The notes under the pieces: model-generated
The model's input: only the letters and a program-made list of their open reading frames with translations
What the model was told of the DNA's origin: nothing
The model's database searches: none
From: Thalassotalea euphylliae
GTDB lineage: Bacteria; Pseudomonadota; Gammaproteobacteria; Enterobacterales; Alteromonadaceae
Direction: 5' to 3'
NCBI RefSeq assembly: GCF_003390395.1
Contig: NZ_QUOV01000001.1
Coordinates: 2,170,001 to 2,234,000 of the forward strand
Length of the DNA: 64,000 nt
Translations under genes and position numbers: made by a program
Shown here: positions 1 to 9,271 of the stretch, in pieces
Numbering within the stretch: the first letter of the stretch is position 1
Layout: every line of letters starts with the position of its first letter

Positions 1-1173
1 GCCGTTATTGTATCTGTTGCCAGAACACCGATCGCAAAAGCATACAGAGGAGCTTTTAACGATCTTACTTCGCCATCGCTAGCAGCAATCGCCATTAACG
101 CTGCATTAAACAAGGCGGGCATAAATGGTGAGGAAGTAGACGATTGTATTTTTGGCGCCGCGATGCAGCAAGGTAGCCAAAGTATGAACTTTGGTCGTCA
201 AGCAGCAATGGCCGCCAAGTTGCCAGTTTCAGTTCCAGGCATGACCATAGACCGCCAGTGTGCTTCTGGCCTGATGGCCGTTGCCAGCGCTGCCAATCAT
301 ATTGTTGGAGATGGTGCTAATGTGGTTGTAGCAGGCGGCTGTGAGTCCATCACGCTAGTACAAAATGAACACATGAACATGCACCGCGCGGTTGATGCTC
401 AAGTTAAAGAGTACGCTCCCGCCATTTACATGCCCATGTTAGACACTGCTGAAGTCGTTGCTAGCCGTTATAACATTTCCAGACAAGCACAAGATGAATA
501 TGCCTTACTTTCTCAGCAGCGCACCGCCGCTGCACAAGCAGCAGGCTTATTCGATGATGAAATTTTGCCGGTTACCACGACTAAGCTAGTGCAAGATAAA
601 GTAACTGGTGATATCTCAAAGCAAGAAGTTACGTTATCGCTTGATGAAGGTAATCGCCCTGACACCACGCTAGAGGGTTTATCAGGTGTTAGAACCGTAA
701 AAGAAGGTGGCTGCATTACTGGCGGCAATGCTTCACAGCTTTCTGACGGTGCGGCAGCGCTAGTGTTGATGGAAAAATCAGTTGCCGAGCAAAAAGGGTT
801 AGCGCCGCTTGGCGTATATCGCGGTATGGCCGTTGCTGGCTGTGAACCTGACGAAATGGGGATCGGGCCAATTTACGCCGTCCCTAAACTGCTGGAACGT
901 CACAACCTGACCATTGATGACATAGGATTATGGGAACTTAATGAAGCCTTTGCCGTACAAGTGCTCTACTGCGCTGATTACTTAGGTATCGACAAAGCGA
1001 AGCTCAACGTTAATGGTGGCGCAATTTCTATTGGCCACCCTTACGGCATGAGCGGTGCTCGTATGGTGATGCACGCTTTACTCGAAGGTAAACGCCGAGG
1101 TGTAAAGTATGTTGTGATCACTATGTGTATTGGCGGCGGACAAGGTGCGGCCGGACTTTTTGAAGTGTTATAA
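1..1173 (+). CDS. Acetyl-CoA acetyltransferase (thiolase), 5' end cut by window edge
   Basis: Thiolase-family enzyme that condenses or cleaves 3-ketoacyl-CoA. The frame is open from base 1 and starts AVIVSVARTPIAKA, the usual thiolase N-terminus, so only about three residues are missing. Visible catalytic elements in order: the acyl-accepting Cys in DRQCASG (visible residue 87), NEAFA, the His in GGAISIGHPYGMSGAR, and the second Cys in CIGGGQGAAG close to the C-terminus. Followed by an acyl-CoA ligase gene on the same strand, which suggests fatty-acid or related acyl catabolism. Whether it acts as biosynthetic acetoacetyl-CoA thiolase or as a FadA-type degradative enzyme cannot be told from motifs alone. 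Confidence 0.93.
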   Translation, partial: AVIVSVARTPIAKAYRGAFNDLTSPSLAAIAINAALNKAGINGEEVDDCIFGAAMQQGSQSMNFGRQAAMAAKLPVSVPGMTIDRQCASGLMAVASAANHIVGDGANVVVAGGCESITLVQNEHMNMHRAVDAQVKEYAPAIYMPMLDTAEVVASRYNISRQAQDEYALLSQQRTAAAQAAGLFDDEILPVTTTKLVQDKVTGDISKQEVTLSLDEGNRPDTTLEGLSGVRTVKEGGCITGGNASQLSDGAAALVLMEKSVAEQKGLAPLGVYRGMAVAGCEPDEMGIGPIYAVPKLLERHNLTIDDIGLWELNEAFAVQVLYCADYLGIDKAKLNVNGGAISIGHPYGMSGARMVMHALLEGKRRGVKYVVITMCIGGGQGAAGLFEVL

Positions 1174-1322
1174 ATAACGTTATTTAGCTATAAAGTTCAC
1201 TTTAAAATGCCTAATATAGACAGTGTCTAGTTTGCTAGACACTTCTAAAGAAAATATAAACTAAAAAATAATAACAACAATAAATATAAAAATTACAACA
1301 ATCGTTTGATAGAGGATAAGCA

Positions 1323-3005
1323 ATGGAAAAAGTGTGGCTAGAAAAAAGCTACCCACCGGGGGTGCCTTTTGAAATCAATCCTGACAAGTACACTTCATTG
1401 GTTGAAATGTTTGAAACTTATACCAACCAATACCGCGACAACACGGCATTCATTAACATGGACGCCAGCATTACCTACCAAGAATTAGCCGACCAAGCCA
1501 GAGCATTTGCTGCCTATTTACAAACTAAATGGAATCTAAAACCCGGTGACAAGTTTGCCATTATGATGCCTAACTGTTTGCAGTATCCCGTTGCCTTGTT
1601 CGGCGGTTTATTAGCAGGTTTAACGATTGTGAATGTAAACCCGCTATACACGGCTCGAGAGTTAGAGCACTTACTGATGGATTCAGACGCCAAAGGCATA
1701 TTGATCATTGAAAACTTTGCTCATACGCTAGACCAAATCGTTGATAAAACCAAGGTCGAACATGTCATCGTAACTGGCCTAGGCGATCGTTTAGGTGGCT
1801 TAAAAGGCTTTATGGTTAACGCTGTTGTTAAGCATATTAAAAAGATGGTGCCGAAATACCATTTACCTAACGCCGTTAAATTTAATCAAGTGATTTCGGT
1901 CGGCCAAAATATCCAATTCACACCAGTAGCTGTTAAACCAAAAGACCTTGCCTTTTTACAATACACTGGCGGTACAACAGGCCCATCTAAAGGCGTGATG
2001 CTAACACATCGCAATATGGTGGCGAACTTAGAACAGTCAAAAGCAATGACGACGCCAGTTTTCGAACCCAACCAAGAAATTATGGTGACTGCCCTTCCGC
2101 TTTATCACATCTTTGCGCTTAACTCGAATTGTCTGTGTTTTATTGCCTACGGTGGTACCAACTTATTGATCACTAACCCGAAAGATATGCCGGGGTTTGT
2201 CAAAGAGTTAGCAAAGTATCGCTTTACTGCAATTACGGGTGTTAACACCCTATTCAACGGCCTGATCCATACCCCAGGCTTTGATAAACTAGATTTTTCT
2301 GGGTTAAAAGTTGCGTTAGGTGGCGGCATGGCTGTGCAACGCCCGGTTGCTGAAAAATGGCAAGAAATTACAGGTGTTCGCTTGCTCGAAGGTTATGGCC
2401 TAACTGAATGTTGTCCTATGGTGACTATTAGTCCCTACAACCAAACTGAATTTAATGGCTCGATTGGCTTACCCGCTGCATCAACTGAGATTCGACTGGT
2501 TGATGATCAAGGTAGCGATGTTGGCATTAATGAACCGGGAGAGCTTTGGGTAAAAGGGCCACAAGTGATGAAAGGCTATTTAAACCGCCCTGATGCTACT
2601 GCTGAGGCCATTGAAGACGGCTGGTTTAAAACTGGCGATATCGCGACCATGGACGAAGACGGCTATTTCCGTATTGTCGATCGTAAAAAAGACATGATCA
2701 TTGTTTCTGGCTTTAACGTTTACCCTAACGAGCTAGAAGAAGTAATGGCGATGCACAGTGGCGTGTTAGAAGCGGCAGCGATTGGCATTCCGTGTGCCGC
2801 TACCGGCGAAAAAATTCGCATTTATATTGTGAAAAAACAAGCCGATTTAACTGAAGAATCACTTATCGCCCATGCCCGTGAAAATTTAACAAAATATAAA
2901 ATACCCAAAGAAATTGTCTTCATTGATGAAATGCCAAAATCAAATGTTGGCAAAATTTTACGAAAAGAGCTACGTACGTTAGCTGCGACTAAAGCCGCAG
3001 CTTAG
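1323..3005 (+). CDS. fadD: Long-chain fatty acid--CoA ligase (FadD-like)
   Basis: ATP-dependent activation of fatty acids to acyl-CoA through an acyl-adenylate. 560 residues, the usual FadD length. The P-loop-like AMP-binding motif [11 protein letters not shown] lies near residues 213-227, the A5 motif GYGLTE near 357, and the hinge DRKKDMI near 452; the C-terminal Lys in [12 protein letters not shown] is the adenylation lysine. AGAGGA precedes the ATG. It sits 149 bases after the thiolase and 26 before a patatin-like lipase, so a lipase-ligase-thiolase route from ester to acetyl-CoA is plausible. Chain-length preference is not readable from the sequence; other FadD-like paralogs may exist outside the window. 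Confidence 0.9.
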   Translation: MEKVWLEKSYPPGVPFEINPDKYTSLVEMFETYTNQYRDNTAFINMDASITYQELADQARAFAAYLQTKWNLKPGDKFAIMMPNCLQYPVALFGGLLAGLTIVNVNPLYTARELEHLLMDSDAKGILIIENFAHTLDQIVDKTKVEHVIVTGLGDRLGGLKGFMVNAVVKHIKKMVPKYHLPNAVKFNQVISVGQNIQFTPVAVKPKDLAFLQYTGGTTGPSKGVMLTHRNMVANLEQSKAMTTPVFEPNQEIMVTALPLYHIFALNSNCLCFIAYGGTNLLITNPKDMPGFVKELAKYRFTAITGVNTLFNGLIHTPGFDKLDFSGLKVALGGGMAVQRPVAEKWQEITGVRLLEGYGLTECCPMVTISPYNQTEFNGSIGLPAASTEIRLVDDQGSDVGINEPGELWVKGPQVMKGYLNRPDATAEAIEDGWFKTGDIATMDEDGYFRIVDRKKDMIIVSGFNVYPNELEEVMAMHSGVLEAAAIGIPCAATGEKIRIYIVKKQADLTEESLIAHARENLTKYKIPKEIVFIDEMPKSNVGKILRKELRTLAATKAAA

Positions 3006-3031
3006 TAAAAAGAGTTTATCAAAGGAGAGTT

Positions 3032-4096
3032 ATGATTCAGCTATACGCTGGCACAAGTGCCCTAGAAACAATTAAAGCCGAAGGTTTTCATCAATCTTTG
3101 TTTACCGGTTTCTTGGGCGCAAGTGGCGGCCCCAAATGGTTTACCTTATACGGATTAGATAAATACCTATTTGGTGAATTTTTTAAGGCAAGGAACACGC
3201 CGCTAAACATTATGGGCTCTAGTGCTGGTGCATTTAGAGCCGCATGTTTTGGCCAATCTGATCCTGTTGCAGCCATTACGCGTTTAGCAACCGATTATTC
3301 GCAAACTGTGTATGCCTCAAAAAAACCGACTGCGGCAGAAATTACGGAAACAGGCCGTATACTGTTAGACAAAGTGCTAGGTAAAAATGGCGTTAATGAA
3401 ATTATTAACAACCCCATTAGAAAAGCGCACTTTGTCGTCGCTAAATCTAACGGCTTTGTCGCTAGTGAAAACAAATTAACCCAAGGCGCAGGGTTACTTA
3501 GTAGCTTTGTTCGTAACCGTATGAACAGGCAGTTACTGCGCAGCCAATATGAACGTTACATATTTCAGCCGTCAAGCAGTGATATGACCATTAGCGATCC
3601 AGACGAATTTACCACGCACATCACCTACCTGACGCCAAACAATCTTAAGCAAGCGCTATTGGCTTCAGGCTCTATTCCTATGGTAATGCAAGGAATAGCT
3701 GACATTCCCGACTGCCCACCGGGGATGTACCGTGACGGTGGCATTGTCGACTATCACTTTGATATTAAAATTCACAACCCGGGTTTAGTACTTTACCCAC
3801 ATTTCAGTCAAACATTGCGTGCTGGTTGGTTTGACAAAAGTTTATCACGCCCTATTCGAGCGCAAAATTACGACAATATTGTCGTGATCTGTCCAACACA
3901 AGCATTTGTTGAATCTTTACCATTGAAAAAAATACCTGATCGCAAGGATTTTACGGAATTAGACAGCCAAACCCGCATTAAAGTTTGGCAACGAGTACTC
4001 AGTCAAAGCGAGCAACTTGCTGAGGGCTTGCACGAACTGATTCAGACACAAAACCTAGATAGAATTAAGCCGATTTCGCAGTTAGCGATGCACTAA
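3032..4096 (+). CDS. Patatin-like phospholipase family protein
   Basis: Probable serine acyl-hydrolase with a patatin Ser-Asp dyad. The oxyanion-loop region GASGGPKW is near residue 29, the nucleophile elbow GSSAG at about 61-65, and the catalytic Asp in YRDGGIVDYH near 235. There is no signal peptide or membrane segment, so it should act in the cytosol or at the inner face of the membrane. AAAGGAGAG is placed well before the ATG. It follows the acyl-CoA ligase by 26 bases and is probably cotranscribed, which fits release of acyl chains for CoA activation. Substrate (phospholipid, wax ester or storage polyester) is unknown. Confidence 0.85.
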   Translation: MIQLYAGTSALETIKAEGFHQSLFTGFLGASGGPKWFTLYGLDKYLFGEFFKARNTPLNIMGSSAGAFRAACFGQSDPVAAITRLATDYSQTVYASKKPTAAEITETGRILLDKVLGKNGVNEIINNPIRKAHFVVAKSNGFVASENKLTQGAGLLSSFVRNRMNRQLLRSQYERYIFQPSSSDMTISDPDEFTTHITYLTPNNLKQALLASGSIPMVMQGIADIPDCPPGMYRDGGIVDYHFDIKIHNPGLVLYPHFSQTLRAGWFDKSLSRPIRAQNYDNIVVICPTQAFVESLPLKKIPDRKDFTELDSQTRIKVWQRVLSQSEQLAEGLHELIQTQNLDRIKPISQLAMH

Positions 4097-4196
4097 ATTT
4101 GCAGTTTCTAGCCGATAACTAATTAACACCAAACAAATGCCTAATAAACATCTAAAAAATAGCTAACCACAACAACAGTGATACCAAGGAATAGAC

Positions 4197-5201
4197 ATGG
4201 AACAAAACACCTATACCGCAATAAAGCTCATCGCTAGACCAACAGGTGGCCCAATTACACAAGACTTGTTTGACGTAGTGCAACTGCCAAAGCCAGAGCT
4301 GCAAGATGGTGAGTTTTTAATTCAACAAACCTACACCTCTTTAGACCCTGCAATGTTTGGCTGGATGAGTCCTGACACCAACAGCTATATTCCGCCTGTT
4401 GCACTAGGTGATGTGATGCGTAGTGGTGGTATTGGCAAAGTGATAGAAAGTAAACATCCAAGCTTTCAAGTTGGCGATCGCGTTACGGGCTTATTGGGTT
4501 GGGCTGAGTTAATAAAATCAGATGGCAAAGGCATTAATAAAGTTGAAAATGACCTACCTGATGAAGCGATATTGTCGATTTTTGCCTTGCCAGGTTTAAC
4601 CGCAACGCAGGGGTTATACGCAATTGGCAAACCTCAAAAAGGCGAAACTTTAGTTGTTACCGGTGCCGCCGGCTCTGTGGGCTCGCTTGTTGGTCAGCTA
4701 GCTAAAGCTGATGGCCTTAACGTTATCGGTGTTGTTGGTAGTGAAGACAAAGCCAAATGGATCACACAAGAGTTAGGTTTTGATGGCGCCATTAATTACA
4801 AAACGGATGATTTAGGGGCGAGACTAGATGAACTTGCACCCAATGGTATTGATGTATTTTTTGAAAATACTGGTGGGCCGATTCAAGAAAAAATCTACTA
4901 TCGTATGAATGTGCATGGCCGAATCGCCGTATGTGGCATGATTGCAGACTATGCAACGATGACACCACCTCCTGGCCCTAACTGGATCCAAATGATCAAA
5001 AAGCGCTTAACGGTACAAGGTTTTGCAATGCCAGATCATTATGGTGAAATTCCACAGCTATTCCAAAAATTAGCGCCTTACGTGATGCAAGGTAAAATAA
5101 AATATCGCGCTCATGTCCTTGACGGCCTATCGTCTGCTATTGAAGGGTTAAATCTATTTTTTACCGGCGGTAACAAAGGTAAGCTAATGGTTAAGCTGTA
5201 A
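4197..5201 (+). CDS. NADP-dependent medium-chain oxidoreductase (CurA / leukotriene B4 dehydrogenase-like)
   Basis: Zinc-free medium-chain dehydrogenase/reductase of the type that reduces alpha,beta-unsaturated ketones or acyl groups with NADPH. 334 residues: GroES-like N-terminal domain with the family pattern around SLDPAMFGWM and YIPPVALGDVMRSGG, then a Rossmann domain with GAAGSVGSLVGQLAKA near residues 156-171. The cysteine ligands of zinc-dependent alcohol dehydrogenases are not seen. Same strand as the lipase and ligase genes upstream, about 100 bases away, and AAGGAATAG precedes the ATG. It may remove a double bond in the same catabolic route, but the substrate is inferred only from family and context. 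Confidence 0.85.
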   Translation: MEQNTYTAIKLIARPTGGPITQDLFDVVQLPKPELQDGEFLIQQTYTSLDPAMFGWMSPDTNSYIPPVALGDVMRSGGIGKVIESKHPSFQVGDRVTGLLGWAELIKSDGKGINKVENDLPDEAILSIFALPGLTATQGLYAIGKPQKGETLVVTGAAGSVGSLVGQLAKADGLNVIGVVGSEDKAKWITQELGFDGAINYKTDDLGARLDELAPNGIDVFFENTGGPIQEKIYYRMNVHGRIAVCGMIADYATMTPPPGPNWIQMIKKRLTVQGFAMPDHYGEIPQLFQKLAPYVMQGKIKYRAHVLDGLSSAIEGLNLFFTGGNKGKLMVKL

Positions 5202-5294
5202 ACACTTATCAAATTAATCTCAATGACCGAAACTAGAACCAGAAAAAGAACTAGAACCGGAATAAGTAGTACAAGATCAACAAAGGAAAACACC

Positions 5295-5921
5295 ATGAAA
5301 TTTGGGCACACATTTCTCAAAACGGCAATTGCAGGTATTCTAAGTACCGCAGCCTTACTAGGCTCATTAAATGCCTACGCTGATCACAAGGCAGATCATA
5401 AAAACCAACAAACTCAATTATCATTTGATGAGAGCAGCTTTAGCTGTTTGGCAAAGATGACACCAGTGCGCGGGTTTTTCGTTGACAATTTACTGCCCAA
5501 CAAATTAAAAGATACCGTCGCCATTGCTGAACAAGGCCAAGGTACATACCCTGCGGGCTCTGTAGTTCAGTTAGTGCCCAGTGAAGTGATGATTAAGCAC
5601 CCCAAAGGCACTAACCCTACTACTAATGACTGGGAGTTTATCGAGCTAGCCGTTTCTGCCGAAGGTAATCAGTTTACCGCTCGGGGATTTGACGACGTTA
5701 AAAATAAATTTGGTGGTAATTGCTTAGATTGCCACAAAAAAGCGAAACCAGAATTTGATTTAATATGTGAAACGGGACATGGCTGTGACCCAATACCAAT
5801 CACTCGCCCAATGATAGATGTGATTCAAAAAACTGACCCAAGATGTGAAGATAAGCCGCAACTTACTGCTGACGAGCTAGTCATTTTAAAACAGTTAAAA
5901 GCCATGCTAGGCGGAGCATAG
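5295..5921 (+). CDS. Secreted single-heme c-type protein, possibly cytochrome P460-like
   Basis: Periplasmic protein of 208 residues. The ATG at 5295 is preferred over an in-frame ATG at 5223 because it is preceded by CAAAGGAAAA and begins a clear signal peptide (Lys-containing N-region, hydrophobic stretch to LNAYA at about residue 31). The mature part has one CXXCH heme-binding site, CLDCH at 143-147, after a beta-rich region ending in NDWEFIELAVSAEG and FDDVKNKFGGN. That layout resembles cytochrome P460-type proteins, where a single CXXCH follows a beta-barrel; the resemblance is my inference. Four further Cys occur, at CLAKM, CETGHGC and RCED, so disulfides are likely. A terminator follows at 5938-5962. 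Function unknown. Confidence 0.72.
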   Translation: MKFGHTFLKTAIAGILSTAALLGSLNAYADHKADHKNQQTQLSFDESSFSCLAKMTPVRGFFVDNLLPNKLKDTVAIAEQGQGTYPAGSVVQLVPSEVMIKHPKGTNPTTNDWEFIELAVSAEGNQFTARGFDDVKNKFGGNCLDCHKKAKPEFDLICETGHGCDPIPITRPMIDVIQKTDPRCEDKPQLTADELVILKQLKAMLGGA

Positions 5922-5937
5922 TTACTCGGTAACTAAG

Positions 5938-5962
5938 AGCCCAGCGATAAGCTGGGCTTTTT
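5938..5962 (+). terminator. Rho-independent terminator after the heme protein gene
   Basis: Stem AGCCCAGC / GCTGGGCT with loop GATAA, followed by a T run. It closes the plus-strand group and lies in the gap before the convergent DUF2855 gene. Confidence 0.85.
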
Positions 5963-6016
5963 AATTTGTTATTCCTTTAGTGGGCGTACCTTAGCTAAAT
6001 TAGTCTTAGCCTTGCG

Positions 6017-7132
6017 CTAGTACTGGTAGACAAACCCAATGCTGGCATCGGCTTGACCACTGAGTAAACTCATATAGCATTCGTTTAGTTGTTCAAAATT
6101 GGTGATTTCTTGAACCTTGATATGCTGTTTGATTTCGTCGATAAAAAGATTCATTGATTGGGCTATCTGCACGGTAAGTTGGGCGCCGCCGATTGTTTTA
6201 CTTTTTATCTTTATTTGTGCTGGTGCAAAAAACATTTCTGGCTTAGCACCAGGTAAAGAAACATTATTCGCGGTGTTTGTTGATAGGTCGCCAACATGTG
6301 TCGCGCCAACACTGCAAGAATAGACTAAGTTCTCAGCAAAATGGTTATGCACGCTCGCTAACACTTGCTGGCTGCCGGCCATATCGACAAAAATACTGGC
6401 TTTGCGATTGTCTAGTTTGGCTATTTCATCATAACTAATCACTTCATCGTATAGGCCAGTTGATGTCACAAACTCTACCCGTGACGATGACGTTAATCCA
6501 ACCAATTTAACTGCTTTACCGTTGGCACACTGACGACTAGCAAAAGCAAGTGCCATGCTTGTTTTACTCGATGCGCTCGAAATAACATACTGACTTGCAC
6601 CAAAGAAGTTATGATCGGTCATAAAATCATCAATAAGCCATGAAGTTGTGTACAAGCCTTTCACTAGTAAATGATAAGGCTCTGTAGACTCATTATAAAA
6701 AGGATTCTTAGCTACTCGCTCGTAGTTAGCGTAAACACTAGAAAGCTGATGCCGGTACTGCGCTGTGTCACTAAAGCCAAACGGCGTGATTTGGCCGGCT
6801 TGGATCACAAGTGACTGCGTCATCGGAAAAAATCCAAAAACTCGTTCGCCTTCCACTATTTCATCATTGTTCGACTCAACAACTGTGGCAAAGGCCATCA
6901 CAGGTATTCTGCCCCATTTTTCCTGTTCTTCGCTTGCGGGAAAAAATCGCCAATAACCCAATAGTTCGCCTGCAACGCCATAAGTAATGTTGTTTGCTGT
7001 TAACGCAAATTTATCAACTGCTAACCGAATTTGTCCTGATTGCAACGTTAATTTAGGTTCAGAAACAACACGCGTTTTTGCAAGGTTTAGCTTGTTTATT
7101 TCTAATACTGATTGTTGCTGTTGAGTATCCAT
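6017..7132 (-). CDS. DUF2855 family protein
   Basis: 371-residue protein with the DUF2855 pattern: N-terminal KFALTANNITYGVAGELLGYWRFFP near residues 40-65, then RIPVMAFATVVES and ERVFGFFPMTQSLV. The layout resembles a degenerate quinone-oxidoreductase fold, but no intact Rossmann glycine motif is visible. Cytosolic, no signal peptide. It follows an alpha/beta-hydrolase gene by 52 bases on the same strand and both follow a nitroreductase gene, so the three probably form one operon. DUF2855 genes are often found near acyl or polyketide-type catabolic genes; the reaction is unknown. Confidence 0.8.
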   Translation of the reverse strand: MDTQQQQSVLEINKLNLAKTRVVSEPKLTLQSGQIRLAVDKFALTANNITYGVAGELLGYWRFFPASEEQEKWGRIPVMAFATVVESNNDEIVEGERVFGFFPMTQSLVIQAGQITPFGFSDTAQYRHQLSSVYANYERVAKNPFYNESTEPYHLLVKGLYTTSWLIDDFMTDHNFFGASQYVISSASSKTSMALAFASRQCANGKAVKLVGLTSSSRVEFVTSTGLYDEVISYDEIAKLDNRKASIFVDMAGSQQVLASVHNHFAENLVYSCSVGATHVGDLSTNTANNVSLPGAKPEMFFAPAQIKIKSKTIGGAQLTVQIAQSMNLFIDEIKQHIKVQEITNFEQLNECYMSLLSGQADASIGFVYQY

Positions 7133-7184
7133 AAATGCATGATCCTTTTGGTAATTATCCTATATCTCTGTTTATAACCAACTG

Positions 7185-8198
7185 TTAGCATTGAGCTGTG
7201 TTTTTCACAAAATAACCAATCGCTTGTGTTATCGCGTCCGGCTGTTCATGCTGTAACCAGTGGCTATTGTCAGGGAATTGCTTAATCGTTAAGTCTTGAA
7301 CATAGTCTTCTAATCCGTCTAGGCACTCGATAACAAATGCTTGATCTTGTGCTCCCCAAAGCACCAGCGTCGGTACTTTTATCATTATTTTGGGAATGGT
7401 AATTGCCTCTAATGTCGTTAATGGTGATTCTGTTTTAGTGGTTGAATTAGATTGAGATAACTTGCTGTTATCTCGGGCGTAAGTATCTTTGTAACCAATA
7501 CTTTTAGTGTCTGCTGCCAGCTGAGGCATAGCTCTGTAGTATTGCAACATACCGTTAATCGCGCCGGGTTGTTGCCAAATCGCTAAATATTCACTTTTTA
7601 ACTGGTCTGTGACGAGATCTTTTGCAAGTCCCGTCATAATTTGTTCAAACAAGTAGCTAAATTGGTTTTCGGATAACAAGTTTTCGGCTTGAGGGGAGAT
7701 AAGTTGGTGAATATAGCCACTACGCAAGCGTTGCTCGCCGTTGTATTTCATCTCTCTGGTAAATGTGCTCGGGTGTGCTGCATTTAAAATTACAAGCTTT
7801 TTCACTAGCTGTTGATTAAAGGCAACAAGTGGCCAAGCAATGGCTCCCCCCCAGTCATGGGCCACAAGATAAACAGGCTGGTTATTAGACACTTGCGCGA
7901 TAAACTCACTTAACACCTTAATCAAATTTTCAATTTTATAAAAAGCGTTATTGCTAGGTTTATCACTAAGATTATAGCCGGGTAAATCAGGCGCAATCGT
8001 ATGATACGACTTGCCGAGTGCAATGAGCTGATGTCGCCACGTCCCCCAATACTCTGGAAAGCCATGCAGAAATACGATAACGCCATTGTCACTGTGTTGA
8101 ACGCCACATTGCGAATAGTGTATTTTTAGTCCGGAGACGTTTGCATAGCTATGTTTAATTTCGGCATTCTGTGATTGTTCAACCGCCCTGTTCTTCAT
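7185..8198 (-). CDS. Alpha/beta-hydrolase, epoxide hydrolase / haloalkane dehalogenase-like
   Basis: 337-residue alpha/beta-hydrolase. The oxyanion motif HGFPEYWGTWRHQ (HGFPE followed by W) and the nucleophile elbow AHDWGGAIAW, with Asp in the nucleophile position, are typical of the epoxide hydrolase / dehalogenase group rather than serine esterases. The acid is probably the Asp in LWGAQDQAF and the base the His in NSHWLQHEQP. A family-typical lid region lies between. Cytosolic. The neighbours (nitroreductase upstream, DUF2855 downstream) suggest degradation of a modified organic substrate. A segment near residues 230-255 is rich in Ser and Thr and looks like an insertion. Confidence 0.85.
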   Translation of the reverse strand: MKNRAVEQSQNAEIKHSYANVSGLKIHYSQCGVQHSDNGVIVFLHGFPEYWGTWRHQLIALGKSYHTIAPDLPGYNLSDKPSNNAFYKIENLIKVLSEFIAQVSNNQPVYLVAHDWGGAIAWPLVAFNQQLVKKLVILNAAHPSTFTREMKYNGEQRLRSGYIHQLISPQAENLLSENQFSYLFEQIMTGLAKDLVTDQLKSEYLAIWQQPGAINGMLQYYRAMPQLAADTKSIGYKDTYARDNSKLSQSNSTTKTESPLTTLEAITIPKIMIKVPTLVLWGAQDQAFVIECLDGLEDYVQDLTIKQFPDNSHWLQHEQPDAITQAIGYFVKNTAQC

Positions 8199-8295
8199 AT
8201 GTTATCCCGCTGTGCTAAGGTGCTTTTGCATGTCGATATTTAATCCATACTTTTCTTTTGCCTCAGAAATAGCTTAGGTTCATCGACTACAGCCA

Positions 8296-8970
8296 TTAAG
8301 TAAAAAACTGAACCGCATCGTCAGTGCTAGCTCGATCTGTTCTTGCTTTATTAGCGTTTGCATCAGCTTTTGCATAGCCAAAAGACATACCAAATAAAAT
8401 GCCTCGCTCTTCAGGTATTCCCAGCAGTTCTTTTACAGGATCTGGGAACTGCCCTAACGCGCCTTGCATACAATTTTGAATACCGTGTTCAGCAAGAATT
8501 AACGACAGCGTTTGCGCATAAATACCTAAATCAACCGCCCCCATAATATCTAGATATTTGTCCATGGTGAAAAACGCCGCATGTGGTGCGCCGAAAAACT
8601 GCCAATTGTTTGCCATCGCCATTTGGCGTGCTTTTTTATCCTCGCGCGCAATTCCTAGCGCTGAATACAATGCATTCGCTGAGCCAAATTGACGTTCGCG
8701 ATGAATACCTTGATATTGTGGCATCCAATTAAACTCTGGATTGGGTTTAGCACCACTCATTAACGTAGTCATAAATTTATCGCGCAGTGTTGCCAATGTA
8801 TTACCGGAAACAACACACACTTGCCATGGCTGGACATTGCAGTTAGACGGTGCCTGCTGTGCTTTGGTAAAAATTTGTTGAAGTAATTCACTGTCGACAG
8901 GCGTGCTTTCAAACGCTCTAACTGAATATCGATTTGCTAAAATCTCGCTTACACTGGTAATGTCTGACAT
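8296..8970 (-). CDS. Nitroreductase family protein (FMN-dependent)
   Basis: 224 residues, the usual length of flavin-dependent nitroreductases. The N-terminal motif NRYSVRAFESTPVD contains the Arg cluster that contacts FMN phosphate, followed by QAPSNCNVQPWQV, the classical nitroreductase block, and the C-terminal GILFGMSFGYAKAD. Expected to work as a cytosolic dimer using NAD(P)H to reduce nitro, quinone or enone groups. First gene of the probable minus-strand group 8970 to 6017. GGAAAAAAG-like purine sequence lies just before the ATG. Substrate unknown. Confidence 0.88.
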   Translation of the reverse strand: MSDITSVSEILANRYSVRAFESTPVDSELLQQIFTKAQQAPSNCNVQPWQVCVVSGNTLATLRDKFMTTLMSGAKPNPEFNWMPQYQGIHRERQFGSANALYSALGIAREDKKARQMAMANNWQFFGAPHAAFFTMDKYLDIMGAVDLGIYAQTLSLILAEHGIQNCMQGALGQFPDPVKELLGIPEERGILFGMSFGYAKADANANKARTDRASTDDAVQFFT

Positions 8971-9271
8971 CTTTTTTCCTTTTTTTCTTTTTTACTTTTT
9001 TTATAGTGCGCTTCTGTTTTACTTATAACGGTCTGAATAACTGACTAATAAAGTAACGGATCAATAACGTTTATAACACACTGTTTTCTATTCTTTTCAC
9101 TATAAATACAAAATGGCGCGGCTCAATAATTAATATTAAGTAACACACCAAATCGATTACGCTCGTTACAACTTTTGTAAGCTTAGAGGCTATAGTTAAA
9201 CGGTTTTAGAGACCAAGCGATAAAAGACGCTGGGGACTTCTTTTACCCCCTGCATCTCTAAAACCGAGCCG
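8971..9271. other. Intergenic region between nitroreductase start and TonB receptor stop
   Basis: About 300 AT-rich bases holding the upstream region of the nitroreductase operon and, near the receptor end, the inverted-repeat structure listed separately at 9201-9266. I see no protein gene and no secure promoter. Confidence 0.5.
9201..9266. repeat. Long hairpin with inner stem at the 3' end of the TonB receptor gene
   Basis: Perfect 12-bp inverted repeat CGGTTTTAGAGA / TCTCTAAAACCG separated by 42 bases, which themselves hold an inner GGGG / CCCC hairpin. It begins six bases past the receptor stop on the minus strand. It may be a transcript-end structure, but the downstream T run is weak, so an ordinary intrinsic terminator is not certain. 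Confidence 0.55.

Noticed and set aside
5223..5294. In-frame N-terminal extension of the heme protein, Arg/Thr-rich
   Set aside because: The signal peptide and ribosome site fit the ATG at 5295; the extension comes from a short repeated leader.
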